A stretch of DNA of 64,000 nucleotides from Propionibacteriaceae bacterium P6A17 (GCA_000619965.1 JHVD01000011.1:1-64000); one strand, 5' to 3'; counted from the first letter of the stretch, positions 49,370 to 58,703 are shown. Program-made: numbers and translations. Notes: generated by a model not told the origin, from the letters alone.

Positions 49370-50700
49370 CGGTCCACACCTCCCAGGACGGGGTCGAGGC
49401 TGGCGATTGCCACCACGACGTCGGACATCATGCCGCCCTCACACAGGTACGGCACGGATTGCAGATGGTTGAATCCGGGATCGCGGAAGTGGACCCGGTA
49501 GGGGCGGGTGCCGCCGTCGGAGACGAGGTGGCAGCCGAGCTCGCCCTTGGGCGACTCGATGGCCTCGTAGACCTGACCCACCGGCACCTTGAAGCCCTCG
49601 GTGACGATCTTGAAGTGGTGGATCAGCGCCTCCATGGACTCGCCCATGATGTGCTTGATGTGCTCGTTGGAGTTGCCCTGGCCGTCCGCGCCCACCGTGA
49701 GCTGCGCCGGCCACGCGATCTTCTTGTCCTCCACCATCACGGGCTGACCTTGCGTCGCCTCGAGGCGCTCGAGGCACTGCTTGACGATCTTCAGCGACTC
49801 CCAGCACTCGGCGATGCGGATGCGGAACGCCGCGTAGCAGTCGTTGCCCTCCCAGGTCACGGTGTCGAAATCGTACGTCTCGTAGCCGCAATAGGGCTGC
49901 GACTTGCGCAGATCCCAGTCGAAGCCCGTGCCGCGCAGGCGCGGCCCCGACATGCCGAGCATCATCGCGCCGGTGAGGTCGACCCAGCCGACGTCCTTGA
50001 GGCGCCCGATGAAGATCGGGTTGACGTTGCAGAAGGTCTCGTACTCCGGCAGGTGCTTCTCCAGCCAGTCGATGACCGTGCGCAGGTGGTCCAGCCCGCC
50101 CTCCGGGAGGTCGTTGGCGACGCCGCCGGGGCGGATGAAGGCGTTGTTCATGCGCAGGCCGGAGATGTCCTCGAAGAAGTCGAGGATCATCTCGCGCTCG
50201 CGGAACGCGATCGTCATGACCGTCAGCGCGCCGATCTCCATGCCGCCGGTACCCATGGCGACGAGGTGGGAGGCGATGCGGTTGAGCTCCATCATCAACA
50301 CGCGGATCACGTTGGCGCGCTCGGGGATCTGGTCGGTGATGCCGAGCAGCTTCTCGACGGCCAGACAGTAGACGGCCTCGTTGAAGATGGGGGCGACGTA
50401 GTCCATGCGGGTCACGTACGCCACGCCCTGGGTCCAAGTCTTGAACTCCATGTTCTTCTCGATGCCCGTGTGCAGGAAGCCGATGCCGGGGCGGATGGAG
50501 GTGACGGTCTCACCGTCCATCTCGAGCACGAGGCGCAGCACGCCGTGGGTCGACGGGTGCTGGGGACCCATGTTCACGACGACGGTCTCGTCGCCGCGCT
50601 CGGCCTGCTCCGAGACGATGTCCTCCCAGTCCCCGCCGGTGGAGAAGTAGACGCGGTCTGCGGGCTTCTCGCCCGGACCTGCGAAGACGTCTTGGCTCAC
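49366..50700 (-). CDS. nuoD: NADH-quinone oxidoreductase subunit D
   Basis: 49-kDa quinone-site subunit, homologous to the NiFe-hydrogenase large subunit without the metal ligands; 444 residues. [21 protein letters not shown] (quoted in part: [13 protein letters not shown]) contains the His of the quinone site; [13 protein letters not shown] and DPCFSCxxR-region equivalents follow, ending near GGVDR. GTG start at 50700 overlaps nuoC as GTGA, with GGAGCTACTC upstream. The open frame upstream is shadow of nuoC. Separate from nuoC, unlike in E. coli. Confidence 0.96.
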   Translation of the reverse strand: MSQDVFAGPGEKPADRVYFSTGGDWEDIVSEQAERGDETVVVNMGPQHPSTHGVLRLVLEMDGETVTSIRPGIGFLHTGIEKNMEFKTWTQGVAYVTRMDYVAPIFNEAVYCLAVEKLLGITDQIPERANVIRVLMMELNRIASHLVAMGTGGMEIGALTVMTIAFREREMILDFFEDISGLRMNNAFIRPGGVANDLPEGGLDHLRTVIDWLEKHLPEYETFCNVNPIFIGRLKDVGWVDLTGAMMLGMSGPRLRGTGFDWDLRKSQPYCGYETYDFDTVTWEGNDCYAAFRIRIAECWESLKIVKQCLERLEATQGQPVMVEDKKIAWPAQLTVGADGQGNSNEHIKHIMGESMEALIHHFKIVTEGFKVPVGQVYEAIESPKGELGCHLVSDGGTRPYRVHFRDPGFNHLQSVPYLCEGGMMSDVVVAIASLDPVLGGVDR

Positions 50701-51389
50701 GAGTAGCTCCTTCGGTTGTCGGGTGCCGGGACGGAGGCGCCCTTGTACTCGACGTCGACGCCGCCCAGCGGGTAGTCCTTCCGCTGCGGGTGGCCCTCCC
50801 AGTCGTCGGGCATCAGGATGCGGGTCAGGCCGGGGTGTCCGTCGTAGATGATGCCGAACATGTCCCACGCCTCACGCTCGTGGTAGTCGGTGTGCGGGTA
50901 CGTGCCGACCACGGACGGGATGTGCGGATCGTCGTCGGGGCACGAGACCTCGAGACGCACACGACGGTTGTGGGTGATCGACAGCAGGTGGTAGACCGAA
51001 TGCAGCTCGGCGCCGGCCTGCTCCGGGTAGTGCACGCCGGAGACCGAGACGCACACCTCGAAGCGCAGGAAGGGGTCGTCGCGGAACTGCTGGACCACTT
51101 CCAGCAGCCGCTCGCGGGGCACGTGGATGGTCAGTTCGCCACGATCGAACAGCACGGGGAACTGGCCGAAGCCATCGACGACCTCGAGGGCCCGCGAGTG
51201 GATCGCGTCGGCGTCGCGGTCGTCGAAGGGCGCCTCGGTGAGGCCCGGCATCGATAGGGTGCGCTGCATGCCGCCGTAGCCGGACGTGTCGCCCGAGCCG
51301 CGCGACCACATGCCCGACTTCGTCGCGAACACGGGCGCCTTGGGCGCCTGGTCGGTGGGACGGTGTTCGGGGAGGATCTCGTCGGTCAT
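50697..51389 (-). CDS. nuoC: NADH-quinone oxidoreductase subunit C
   Basis: 230-residue 30-kDa subunit of the peripheral arm. The first 60 or so residues are an actinobacterial extension ([17 protein letters not shown]). The core has [37 protein letters not shown] and [19 protein letters not shown], the family signature. ATG at 51389 overlaps nuoB (ATGA). Confidence 0.96.
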   Translation of the reverse strand: MTDEILPEHRPTDQAPKAPVFATKSGMWSRGSGDTSGYGGMQRTLSMPGLTEAPFDDRDADAIHSRALEVVDGFGQFPVLFDRGELTIHVPRERLLEVVQQFRDDPFLRFEVCVSVSGVHYPEQAGAELHSVYHLLSITHNRRVRLEVSCPDDDPHIPSVVGTYPHTDYHEREAWDMFGIIYDGHPGLTRILMPDDWEGHPQRKDYPLGGVDVEYKGASVPAPDNRRSYS

Positions 51390-51940
51390 CGCATGAGCCC
51401 CTTCTGCTCGATCTTCGCGGGCGCGGCCAGCGCGGCCCGCTCCAGCTCCTCGATCTCGGCGACGCGGTGCGCGCCCATCTTCGTGTGCTGGACCTGCTCA
51501 CGCAGCTTGAACATCGCGTCGATGAGCATGTCCGGACGCGGAGGGCAGCCGGGGATGTACATGTCGACGGGGAGGAAGTGGTCGCAGCCCTGGATCACGG
51601 CGTAGTTGTTGAACATGCCGCCCGAGCTTGCACAGGCACCCATCGAGATGACCCACTTCGGGTTCGGCATCTGGTCGTAGACCTGACGGACGACCGGCGC
51701 CATCTTCTGGCTCACTCGCCCCGACACGATCATGAGGTCGGCCTGACGCGGCGAGGCGCGGAAGACCTCCTGGCCCCAGCGGCCGGCGTCGTAGCGGGGC
51801 GTACCGTAGGCCATCATCTCGATCGCGCAGCAGGCCAGGCCCATCGTCGCGGGCCAGAACGAGGCCTTGCGCAGCCAGCCGGCGACGGCCTCGACCGTCG
51901 TCAGCAGCACACCGGCCGGAATCTTGTCTTCGAGACCCAT
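51386..51940 (-). CDS. nuoB: NADH-quinone oxidoreductase subunit B
   Basis: 184-residue subunit holding cluster N2, the electron donor to quinone. The four Cys are in [10 protein letters not shown] (about 36-37), [12 protein letters not shown] (about 102) and [10 protein letters not shown] (about 132). ATG start at 51940, 23 bases after nuoA. Full length, in contrast to the diverged 130-residue paralog at 23726-24118. Confidence 0.97.
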   Translation of the reverse strand: MGLEDKIPAGVLLTTVEAVAGWLRKASFWPATMGLACCAIEMMAYGTPRYDAGRWGQEVFRASPRQADLMIVSGRVSQKMAPVVRQVYDQMPNPKWVISMGACASSGGMFNNYAVIQGCDHFLPVDMYIPGCPPRPDMLIDAMFKLREQVQHTKMGAHRVAEIEELERAALAAPAKIEQKGLMR

Positions 51941-51963
51941 GAAAGCAGTCCTTACCTAGAGAT

Positions 51964-52323
51964 TCAGTCCCAGTCCAGGCCCTTGCGGCGCAAGACGTAG
52001 AAGAACGCGACGAAGATGAGCGCGATGAAGACGACCATCTGCAGCACGACGAACAGGTCCATCTGGTCCCGGGCCACCGCGAACGGGTAGAGGAACACGA
52101 CCTCGATGTCGAACACGATGAAGAGCATCGCCGTGATGTAGTACTTGACGGGGAACCGTCCACCACCGACCGGCTGCGGGGTGGGCTGGATACCGCACTC
52201 GTACGCATCGAACTTCGCGCGGTTGTATCGCGCCGGACCGAGGTTGGCGCTGAGGATCATCGAAATGGCCACGAACACCGTGGCCAGGACCACCATGCCC
52301 ACGATGGGGATGTATGGATTCAC
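51964..52323 (-). CDS. nuoA: NADH-quinone oxidoreductase subunit A
   Basis: 119-residue, three-helix membrane subunit bordering the quinone tunnel. Conserved loop: KFDAYECGIQPTPQPVGGGRFPVKYY (quoted in part: DAYECGIQPTPQPVGG and FPVKYY), then FDIEVVFLYP, both diagnostic. GTG start at 52323 with GAAGGAG five bases upstream. It lies only 28 bases after menJ, so the nuo genes are probably transcribed from the menJ promoter or from within menJ. Confidence 0.95.
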   Translation of the reverse strand: MNPYIPIVGMVVLATVFVAISMILSANLGPARYNRAKFDAYECGIQPTPQPVGGGRFPVKYYITAMLFIVFDIEVVFLYPFAVARDQMDLFVVLQMVVFIALIFVAFFYVLRRKGLDWD

Positions 52324-52351
52324 GAGGACTCCTTCACTTGCTGTGTCTGGC

Positions 52352-53620
52352 TCAGGCCGAGGGGGCGGCTTTGGCCAAGGCGTTGATGAGGTGATCCATC
52401 CAGTCGCCCTCGTGGGCATCGCGGAGGTTCGCCAACAGTTTCATCACCAGGCGCATGAGCGTCGGGCGGGGCAGACCGTACTGGGTGCACAGTCGCATGA
52501 TCGTCGGGTTGCCGATGAGATGGACGAAGATGTTGCCCATCCGGTAGAACCCCCCGAGCTCGGCACGCAGGCGGGCCGGGTAACCCTGCAGCGCGCGCTC
52601 GGCGCTGCTCGTGCCGATGCCGCGCGCGTGGGCGTCGGCGATCGCTTCGGCGGCGTATTCTGCCGCCTCCATCGCGTAGGCGATCCCCTCACCGTTGAAG
52701 GGGCTCACCATCCCGCCGGCGTCGCCGACGAGGAGCAGTCCGCGCCCGTAGTGCGGCTGCCGATTGAATCCCATGGGCAGGGCGGCACCCTGCACGGGAC
52801 ACGTGCGGTTCTCGTCGCGGAAGCCCCACTCCTCGGGGGTGGCGTCCAGCCAGCGCTTGAGCAGGGCCCGGTAGTCGGTCTTGCCGAAGCCCTTCGACGT
52901 GTTGAGCACGCCGAGGCCGATGTTGGAGGTGCCGTCGCCCATGCCGAAGACCCACCCGTAGCCGGGCATGAGCGTGGACTTCCCGGGCTCGCCGTCCCAC
53001 AGCTCCAGCCAGCTCTCGAGGTAGTCGTCCTTGCTTCGGGGCGTCTTGTAGTAGGTGCGCACCGCGACGCCCATCGGCCTGTCGTCGCGCTTGTTGATGC
53101 CCATGGAGATGGCGAGGCGGGCGGAGTTGCCGTCGGCGGCGACGACGAGTGGCGCCCGGTACTCCTCCCCCGCCTTGGTGGTGACGCCGACGATACGCCC
53201 GCTGCGCTCGTCGAGGATGGGGCCGGTGACGTTGGTGCCCTCGAGGAGCTGCGCACCCAGCGAGACCGCATGCTGGGCCAGGAGGTGGTCGAAGTCCGCG
53301 CGGGGGCGCACGAGGCCGTAGTTGGGGAAGTCCTTCAGGTCAGGCCAGTCGAAGTGGAACGGCTCCTTGCGTCCGGCGTACACGCGCAGCCCGCGGTTGT
53401 GCAGCCAGCCCGCCTCCTCGGAGGTGTCGATGCCCAGCCGGATGAGCTGCCGGGTGGCGCGGGGCGTGAGTCCGTCGCCGCACACCTTCTCGCGAGGGAA
53501 GTGGGCCTTCTCGAGCAGCGTGACCTTGAGTCCGTGCTGGGCCAGATGGGCGGCGGTGGTGGAACCGGCCGGCCCGGCGCCGACGACGATGACGTCCGCT
53601 TCGTGAGCGGCACTGGTCAT
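52352..53620 (-). CDS. menJ: Geranylgeranyl reductase-family flavoprotein, probable menaquinone tail reductase
   Basis: FAD enzyme of 422 residues. The dinucleotide-binding motif is VIVVGAGPAGSTTAAHLA (about 10-27); CGDGLTPRA is the family signature with the reactive-Cys position; LLVGDAGGMVSPFNGEGIAYAME is the second FAD motif (quoted in part: VGDAGGMVSPFNGEGI). In Mycobacterium, MenJ saturates the beta-isoprene unit of menaquinone. The position directly ahead of nuoA supports a quinone role here, rather than archaeal-type lipid or chlorophyll reduction. ATG at 53620 is chosen with GAGGTG six bases before; an ATG/GTG three codons upstream is less likely. Confidence 0.82.
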   Translation of the reverse strand: MTSAAHEADVIVVGAGPAGSTTAAHLAQHGLKVTLLEKAHFPREKVCGDGLTPRATRQLIRLGIDTSEEAGWLHNRGLRVYAGRKEPFHFDWPDLKDFPNYGLVRPRADFDHLLAQHAVSLGAQLLEGTNVTGPILDERSGRIVGVTTKAGEEYRAPLVVAADGNSARLAISMGINKRDDRPMGVAVRTYYKTPRSKDDYLESWLELWDGEPGKSTLMPGYGWVFGMGDGTSNIGLGVLNTSKGFGKTDYRALLKRWLDATPEEWGFRDENRTCPVQGAALPMGFNRQPHYGRGLLLVGDAGGMVSPFNGEGIAYAMEAAEYAAEAIADAHARGIGTSSAERALQGYPARLRAELGGFYRMGNIFVHLIGNPTIMRLCTQYGLPRPTLMRLVMKLLANLRDAHEGDWMDHLINALAKAAPSA

Positions 53621-53892
53621 ACTGCGCACCTCATTCTCGACAGTGGGGCGATGGCTTCTTCGAGGTCAGTCTAGAGCGGTCGATTGATCCGTGCCACCCG
53701 GCCCACGGGAGGCATTTAGGCAATAAATGGCTTGTGGAATACGGGGTCGCGCACGGGCCCTGGCGAGGACACCCGACGACGGCCCGCGGTCCGCCCGGCG
53801 GCCCCACCCGAGCGGATGGGCGGCGCCCCGAACGTCGCCGCGCCGCACGGCGTCAGGATGGGAGGCGTGCATCGAGGTCGGGGCCGGACCGC

Positions 53893-53898
53893 TATGCT
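53893..53898 (+). promoter_or_regulatory. Leaderless -10 for menF
   Basis: TATGCT with a 7-base spacer before the GTG at 53906. The 285-base divergent gap between menJ and menF shows no other clear element. Confidence 0.4.
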
Positions 53899-53905
53899 CA
53901 CGAGG

Positions 53906-55153
53906 GTGACTCGGGATTTCGGCACTGCACGGCTGCGCGCCACCACCGTGGCCATCGACGACCCCGGCCCCCTGACGCGGTTCCTGCCCGACGCCGAGCC
54001 CGGCTGCGCCTTCCTGCGCAAGGGCGAGGGCTTCGTCGGCATCGGCGAACTGGCCCGGTTCGAGACGGACTACATCGACACCGCCGACGTGTGGTGGGGC
54101 GAGGTCGCCTCGCAGATCGACCACGACTCCGAGCTTCCCGGAGAGAGCGGCGTGGGGCCGCTGGCGTTCGGCTCCTTCGCGTTCGATCCGGACCGTTCCG
54201 CCGTCGGCTCCGTGCTCGTGGTGCCGCGCATCATCATCGGCCGACGCGGCGGCCGCGCGTGGCTCACGAAGCTGGGCGACCTGCGTGACCTGCACCTGCC
54301 GCCGGTGGGCGAGCCTCCGCAGTCCCCGTCGCTGCAACTCGGCACCGGCACCGTCACCCAGAACGAGTGGGGGCGCATCGTGGCGCGCTGCGTCGAACTG
54401 ATTCGCACCGGCGACGTCCAGAAGGTGGTGCTCGCCCGCGACCTCGTCGCCTCCGGCACGGCACCCATCGACCTGCGGGCCGTGCTGCTGCGGCTCGTCG
54501 AGCTCTACCCCATGACCTGGACGTACCTCGTCGACGGCATGGTGGGCGCCACACCGGAGCTGCTGGTGCGCGTCGCCAACGGCCTCGTCACCTCGCGCGT
54601 GCTCGCCGGCACCGTGTCCGTCGACCCCGATCACACCGATCCACTCGCGAAGGCCGCGCAGCTCGCGCGAAGCGCGAAGGACCTGGCCGAGCACGAGTTC
54701 GCGGTCAGCTCCGTGGCGGAGGCCCTCGCGCCATTCTGCCGGGCGATGAACGTGCCGGATGCCCCGTCGGTCCTCGCCCTCCCGAACGTCCTGCACCTGG
54801 CCACCGACATCACCGGCGTGATGGACGACGGTTCCAGTGCACTGCGCCTGGCGGCAGCCCTCCACCCCTCCGCTGCGGTGTGCGGCACGCCCACCCACCT
54901 CGCCCGGGAGACCATCGCGGAAATCGAGCACATGGACCGCGGACGCTACGCAGGACCGGTCGGCTGGGTGGACACGCAGGGTGACGGCGAGTGGGCCATC
55001 GCGCTGCGCGGCGGCCACGTCCGCCAGGACCAGCCAGAACGCATCCGTCTGTTCGCCGGGGCGGGCATCGTCGCCGACTCCGAGCCCTGCGCGGAGGTGG
55101 ACGAGACGCGCGCCAAGTTCCTGCCGATGCTGCAGGCGCTGGGGCTGGAGTAG
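53906..55153 (+). CDS. menF: Isochorismate synthase
   Basis: Chorismate-binding enzyme of about 415 residues producing isochorismate, the first step of menaquinone synthesis. The C-terminal domain carries the family motifs: DVQKVVLARDL (about 170), TPELLVRVANGLVTSRVLAGTV (quoted in part: ATPELLVRV and SRVLAGTV), KDLAEHEFAV (catalytic Glu region), PTHLARETI and RLFAGAGIVADSEP with a C-terminal EVDETRAKF. An anthranilate or salicylate role is possible for this superfamily, but six other men genes lie nearby. Start uncertain: GTG at 53906 (leaderless pattern) or ATG at 53894. Confidence 0.88.
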   Translation: MTRDFGTARLRATTVAIDDPGPLTRFLPDAEPGCAFLRKGEGFVGIGELARFETDYIDTADVWWGEVASQIDHDSELPGESGVGPLAFGSFAFDPDRSAVGSVLVVPRIIIGRRGGRAWLTKLGDLRDLHLPPVGEPPQSPSLQLGTGTVTQNEWGRIVARCVELIRTGDVQKVVLARDLVASGTAPIDLRAVLLRLVELYPMTWTYLVDGMVGATPELLVRVANGLVTSRVLAGTVSVDPDHTDPLAKAAQLARSAKDLAEHEFAVSSVAEALAPFCRAMNVPDAPSVLALPNVLHLATDITGVMDDGSSALRLAAALHPSAAVCGTPTHLARETIAEIEHMDRGRYAGPVGWVDTQGDGEWAIALRGGHVRQDQPERIRLFAGAGIVADSEPCAEVDETRAKFLPMLQALGLE

Positions 55154-55164
55154 TCCACGCCGCA

Positions 55165-55196
55165 AGGCCGGCCACAGGCTTGTTCGAGGCCGGCCT
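55165..55196 (+). terminator. Possible terminator after menF
   Basis: 9-bp arms 55165-55173 and 55188-55196 around a 14-base loop, 12 bases past the menF stop. The core ggccggcc is itself self-complementary. No U tract. The rest of the gap to 55397 holds nothing recognisable. Confidence 0.4.
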
Positions 55197-55397
55197 CGAC
55201 CGAGAGTGCGGCCCCGCCTCGCACCCACACCGCCTGCCAGCCACCGTCAGGGAGGAAGAGCCGGTCGACGCCGCCTCCATCGGCTTGCGATGGAGGTGGG
55301 AACTTGGATGAGCCGGCACGAACCCTTGCCCAAGCACACCCAGCCCCCTATCCTACCTGAAGGGTGCATTCCCACGAGATGTCAAAGGAGATTCTCC

Positions 55398-56018
55398 ATG
55401 AAAAAGTTGCCCCCCCTGATCATGTGTGCGCTGGCATCCTTGCTCGCCACCACCGGCGCCATCGGCCATGCCGATGAGCAAGTTGCGTCCGAACACGTCG
55501 CTGCGCCGCCCAAATCGCTTGTTGACAAGGCATTTGCCGGAACTCTCACGGCCGAGGAACAGACCATCCTAGTTCGGCAGTATCCCGAAATCGCCGCAGT
55601 GGTCCCCTCCCAAAGCGGGCCGGAGATGGTGGTGCATGCTGTGTCACCAAGTAATGAAAGCATTGCCCCGGCAGCCACGACTTGTTCGACCTATTCCGGG
55701 TACAACACGCTGAAGTCGTTGCTTGGTTTTACCATTTACAAGTTCAGCCACGAGGCGAAAGTCTGCAGCAACGGAACGAAGACGACAAGCCATTCCAGCC
55801 CGACGTATACGTTGAGCAATATCGATCCGACCGTGGAGGGCTGGGCCGTCACCGACAAGTCGGTCAAGGGCGTCGGCACCGGCACATCAACGTCGAGGAT
55901 CCAAGTCAGAGTCTCCCAGTGCATCGTGAAGTATGGCTGCTACTCATACCACTATCCCACTGGAACGATCGTTGCACGTGCCAACAACACCGCATCGATC
56001 AGCACGACGGCGAGGTAG
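55398..56018 (+). CDS. Secreted protein of unknown function
   Basis: 206 residues. The signal peptide is KKLPPLIMCALASLLATTGAIGHA (quoted in part: LPPLIMCALASLLATTGAI). A prosegment-like stretch of about 70 residues follows (LVDKAFAGTLTAEEQTILVRQYPE), then a serine/threonine-rich domain beginning CSTYSGYN. Four cysteines lie in that domain (CSTYSG, VCSNGT, QCIVKYGCYSYHYP). The C-x3-YGC...YP pattern resembles uncharacterised secreted proteins of Actinobacteria, as far as I recall. ATG with AAAGGAG eight bases upstream. Codon use and base composition are visibly AT-richer than the neighbours, suggesting acquisition. A bacteriocin-like or surface role is a guess. Confidence 0.7.
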   Translation: MKKLPPLIMCALASLLATTGAIGHADEQVASEHVAAPPKSLVDKAFAGTLTAEEQTILVRQYPEIAAVVPSQSGPEMVVHAVSPSNESIAPAATTCSTYSGYNTLKSLLGFTIYKFSHEAKVCSNGTKTTSHSSPTYTLSNIDPTVEGWAVTDKSVKGVGTGTSTSRIQVRVSQCIVKYGCYSYHYPTGTIVARANNTASISTTAR

Positions 56019-56027
56019 GTGGTCCCG

Positions 56028-56213
56028 GTGCGATCCTTGATTCGAGCTGGGGTGGCCCTCATCATCGGCGCCCTGCTGGCCATACTCGTTGCCCACCTGC
56101 TGTCCACTTTCGGGCTCGTGTCCGGGTCCTTGGAGATGTTCCTGTGGACCACGGTGGCTACAGCCCTGATCTGGCTGATGCTCGTTCGGCGGCGGCCGAG
56201 GCGAGCACACTGA
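56028..56213 (+). CDS. Small two-helix membrane protein partnering the secreted protein
   Basis: 61 residues with two predicted transmembrane segments (LIIGALLAILVAHLLSTFGL and EMFLWTTVATALIWLMLV) and a basic tail RRRPRRAH. GTG start at 56028 is chosen because AGGTGG lies five bases upstream; a GTG at 56019 directly after the previous stop is the alternative. It begins 9 bases after the secreted-protein gene, so the two form a cassette. Immunity or membrane anchoring are possible roles, without direct evidence. Confidence 0.55.
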   Translation: MRSLIRAGVALIIGALLAILVAHLLSTFGLVSGSLEMFLWTTVATALIWLMLVRRRPRRAH

Positions 56214-56227
56214 CCTCGAAGCCGCTC

Positions 56228-56271
56228 ATGGTTCGGCCGGGCAATCAGTGCTGGTTCCCCGGTCGAACCGT
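56228..56271 (+). terminator. Terminator after the secreted/membrane protein cassette
   Basis: 14-base arms 56228-56241 and 56258-56271 pair with two non-Watson-Crick (G-U) positions around a 16-base loop, 15 bases past the last stop. The remaining bases to 56405 show no gene. Confidence 0.55.
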
Positions 56272-56405
56272 GAGCGTGGTGCCATGACCCACTCGGCGCA
56301 ATCGACACGACGGCATTGCGGACCGGCACTGCACGACGGAGGCGCCCCAGTCAGCGGCTGCTCGCCCAGGGTGCCCGCAGGCGTCCCCGCCGCGCTCGTG
56401 GCGCG

Positions 56406-58031
56406 TCAGCGGCGGCCGCGCTGGATCTTCACCTTCTCCTTGGGCGCAGCGGCCTTCGCACGCTCCTCCTCCAGCAGTCTGCGCTGCTCCTTCGACTGCT
56501 CCATGAGCGCTTCCTGGTCCAGCCCGGAGCTCAGGAACATGAATGCGATGCCCGCGATCACCACCGACACCCACGCCGGCAGCCCGAACAACAGCGGGAA
56601 GGTGATGAGGGCGATCATGTCGACGCCGCGGATCATCGAGAACATCAGGCCCGGCGGCATGGCGCCGGTGCCCGTGGCCACGAGCGGTCCGGAATAGCTC
56701 GCGGGCTTCGCGGAGACCCAGCGCACGGCGCCGAGGAACCCTGCGAGCCCCGCCACGATCGCGGGTGCGATGGCCTCTCCGTAGGAGATCCGATCGTCAC
56801 CGGTGACACCGGCGAAGGCGACGAAGGACCCCGCCACCCACAACGCGGCCAGGACGCCCGGTACGACCATCGTCGCGCGCCGCAGCTCGGTGGGGCCGAA
56901 CGGGAACGTGCGCTCCAGGCCCTTGGTGCGGGAGATGACGCGCAGCGAGTTCATGAACGGGATCAGCGCGGCCATCAACACGATGCCGGAGATCGCGACG
57001 TTGAGCGCCTGCAGGCCCAGCGCCCGCACCGCGTAGGGGACGACGGCGGTCGTCGCGAACACCAGCAACGACAGCGGGTTGCGCAGCAGGCGCTGGACGT
57101 CGCGCATGATGATGGCCTTGCGGCCCCGCCCGACGCCGCGGGTGGGCCTGACGTGGCCCTTCTGGCGGCACTTCTCCTCCACGAGGATGTCGCGGATCAG
57201 GGCGAACTCGAGCGCGAACGCGGCGCCCTGCAGGCCGCTCAGCAGCGATCCGCCGGAGGTGAGTCGCTGGCGGCGGATCCGACGAAGACGTGCCCACGCT
57301 GCCACGCCGAAGGCGATGAGCAGGACCGCGCCGACCCCGCCCACGATCAGCGCAAGCTGCTGGTCCACCCGCGGGTCGATCGCGATCCAGCCGGCAGCGG
57401 AGGCGACGAGCACCCCGAGCGTGCCCACGGCGGCCAGGCCGAATGCCCACTGCGCCGCGAGCATGATCCAGCGCCGCTCGTGGGTCTGCTCGAAGGCCGC
57501 GAAGGCGGTGAGCCCGGCGGCGGCGACGGCCGCGGACACCGCCCACACGCCGACCTGGCCGAGCGGCTGCCCCGTCAGCGCGGAGACGAGTGCCGCGACG
57601 ACACCCCCGGCGACGCCGGCGGTCAGCAGCGCCAGCACGTAGCGTCCTCCCAGCAGGCGACGGCGGTCCATCGGCGAGTCCATGAGCCAGAAGCCCTCGG
57701 CCGCGGAGGCGAGCACCGGGCCGAACATGCGGCTGACCACGAGCGTCAGCGTCAGGATCCCAGCGGCGGCCGCCCACGGGAGCAGGCCGCGGGCGGAGAG
57801 GCACCCGGCCGACGTGCACGACGAGGCCTGCTGCTGCGCGTCGACGATCGCCGACCCGATCATGGCGCCAAGCACCAGCACGGAGAACAGCAGGACGTAG
57901 GAGTCGGAGACGGCCGCCCAGAAGCTGCGGTCGGCGCGGCCGTTGCGCCAGTCGCCCATGAGGCGCTTGATGGCGCGTTCGTCGGCCTCGCCGATGGGCT
58001 CGAAGCGGGCGTTGAGCTGGTCGGCGCTCAC
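56406..58031 (-). CDS. ABC transporter membrane protein (DUF6297-like)
   Basis: 541-residue integral membrane protein with about 12 predicted helices and a basic C-terminal tail (EEERAKAAAPKEKVKIQRGRR). It is probably the permease for the ATPase encoded just upstream, with which it overlaps (GTGA; start GTG at 58031). Helix-rich parts are WAAVSDSYVLLFSVLVLGAM near the N-terminus, with LMDSPMDRRRLLGGRYVLAL behind them. The central region VRPTRGVGRGRKAIIMRDVQRLLRNP is cytosolic (quoted in part: GRKAIIMRDVQRLLRNP). The general plan resembles actinobacterial proteins annotated DUF6297, recalled rather than searched. Substrate unknown. Confidence 0.65.
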   Translation of the reverse strand: MSADQLNARFEPIGEADERAIKRLMGDWRNGRADRSFWAAVSDSYVLLFSVLVLGAMIGSAIVDAQQQASSCTSAGCLSARGLLPWAAAAGILTLTLVVSRMFGPVLASAAEGFWLMDSPMDRRRLLGGRYVLALLTAGVAGGVVAALVSALTGQPLGQVGVWAVSAAVAAAGLTAFAAFEQTHERRWIMLAAQWAFGLAAVGTLGVLVASAAGWIAIDPRVDQQLALIVGGVGAVLLIAFGVAAWARLRRIRRQRLTSGGSLLSGLQGAAFALEFALIRDILVEEKCRQKGHVRPTRGVGRGRKAIIMRDVQRLLRNPLSLLVFATTAVVPYAVRALGLQALNVAISGIVLMAALIPFMNSLRVISRTKGLERTFPFGPTELRRATMVVPGVLAALWVAGSFVAFAGVTGDDRISYGEAIAPAIVAGLAGFLGAVRWVSAKPASYSGPLVATGTGAMPPGLMFSMIRGVDMIALITFPLLFGLPAWVSVVIAGIAFMFLSSGLDQEALMEQSKEQRRLLEEERAKAAAPKEKVKIQRGRR

Positions 58032-58678
58032 TGTTGCGCCACCAACTGCACCTCGCGCGCACCGATCGCCTTGATGAGCGACGGCTCGTGGCTGGCCAGC
58101 ACGATCGCGAGGCCCTCGCCGAGATCCTGCTTCAGCCGACGCCCCAACCACTCCACGCCCTCGACGTCGAGGCGCTGCTCCGGTTCGTCGAGCACGAGCA
58201 GCCGACGGGGACGCACGAAGGCCGTCGCCAACGCCAGGCGGCGACGCTGGCCCGACGACAGCGTCGACGGGAGCTGCCCCGCCTGCTGGACGAGCTGGAC
58301 CTCCTCCAGGACGTCGTCGACGATGTCGTCCGGGTCGTCGAGGCCGTGCGCCCTCGCGAGAAGGTCGAGGTGTTCGACCACGGCGAGGTCGGGGAAGAAG
58401 TCGAGGTCGTCGATGACGGTGGCCAGGTCGCGGCGGATCTGCGCATTGGTCTCGGAGAGCCGGTTGCCGCAGATGGTGACCTCACCCTCGTCGGGGCGAT
58501 CGGCGCCGACGAGGCACCGCAGGATGGTGGACTTGCCGACGCCATTGCGCCCGACGAGCGCCACTGCTTCCCCCGCGTGCACCGACAGGTTGAACCCCTC
58601 GATGATCGTCACCGGCCCGTACGACTTCTTCAGCCCCTGGACCTTCAGCACCACGTCTCTCTTAGCCACGCCCGCCAT
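58028..58678 (-). CDS. ABC transporter ATP-binding protein
   Basis: 216-residue ATPase subunit: Walker A LVGRNGVGKSTI (about 40-50), signature LSSGQRRRLALA (about 138), Walker B LLVLDEPEQRLD (about 160) and H-loop LASHEPS. In the signature the usual LSGGQ is LSSGQ. ATG at 58678 is chosen as the first start after weak GGG; several GTG codons shortly after are alternatives. It is coupled to the membrane protein downstream. It diverges from menG with 37 bases between, so the two promoters overlap. Confidence 0.88.
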   Translation of the reverse strand: MAGVAKRDVVLKVQGLKKSYGPVTIIEGFNLSVHAGEAVALVGRNGVGKSTILRCLVGADRPDEGEVTICGNRLSETNAQIRRDLATVIDDLDFFPDLAVVEHLDLLARAHGLDDPDDIVDDVLEEVQLVQQAGQLPSTLSSGQRRRLALATAFVRPRRLLVLDEPEQRLDVEGVEWLGRRLKQDLGEGLAIVLASHEPSLIKAIGAREVQLVAQQ

Positions 58679-58703
58679 TGTCCCAGCCCGGGGCAAGTCC
58701 GGC

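Noticed and set aside
55398-56018. Secreted protein as a lactococcin-972-type bacteriocin
   Set aside because: It has a signal peptide and a membrane-protein neighbour, but the mature sequence lacks the lactococcin-972 pattern, is longer, and the neighbour is not the usual large immunity protein.
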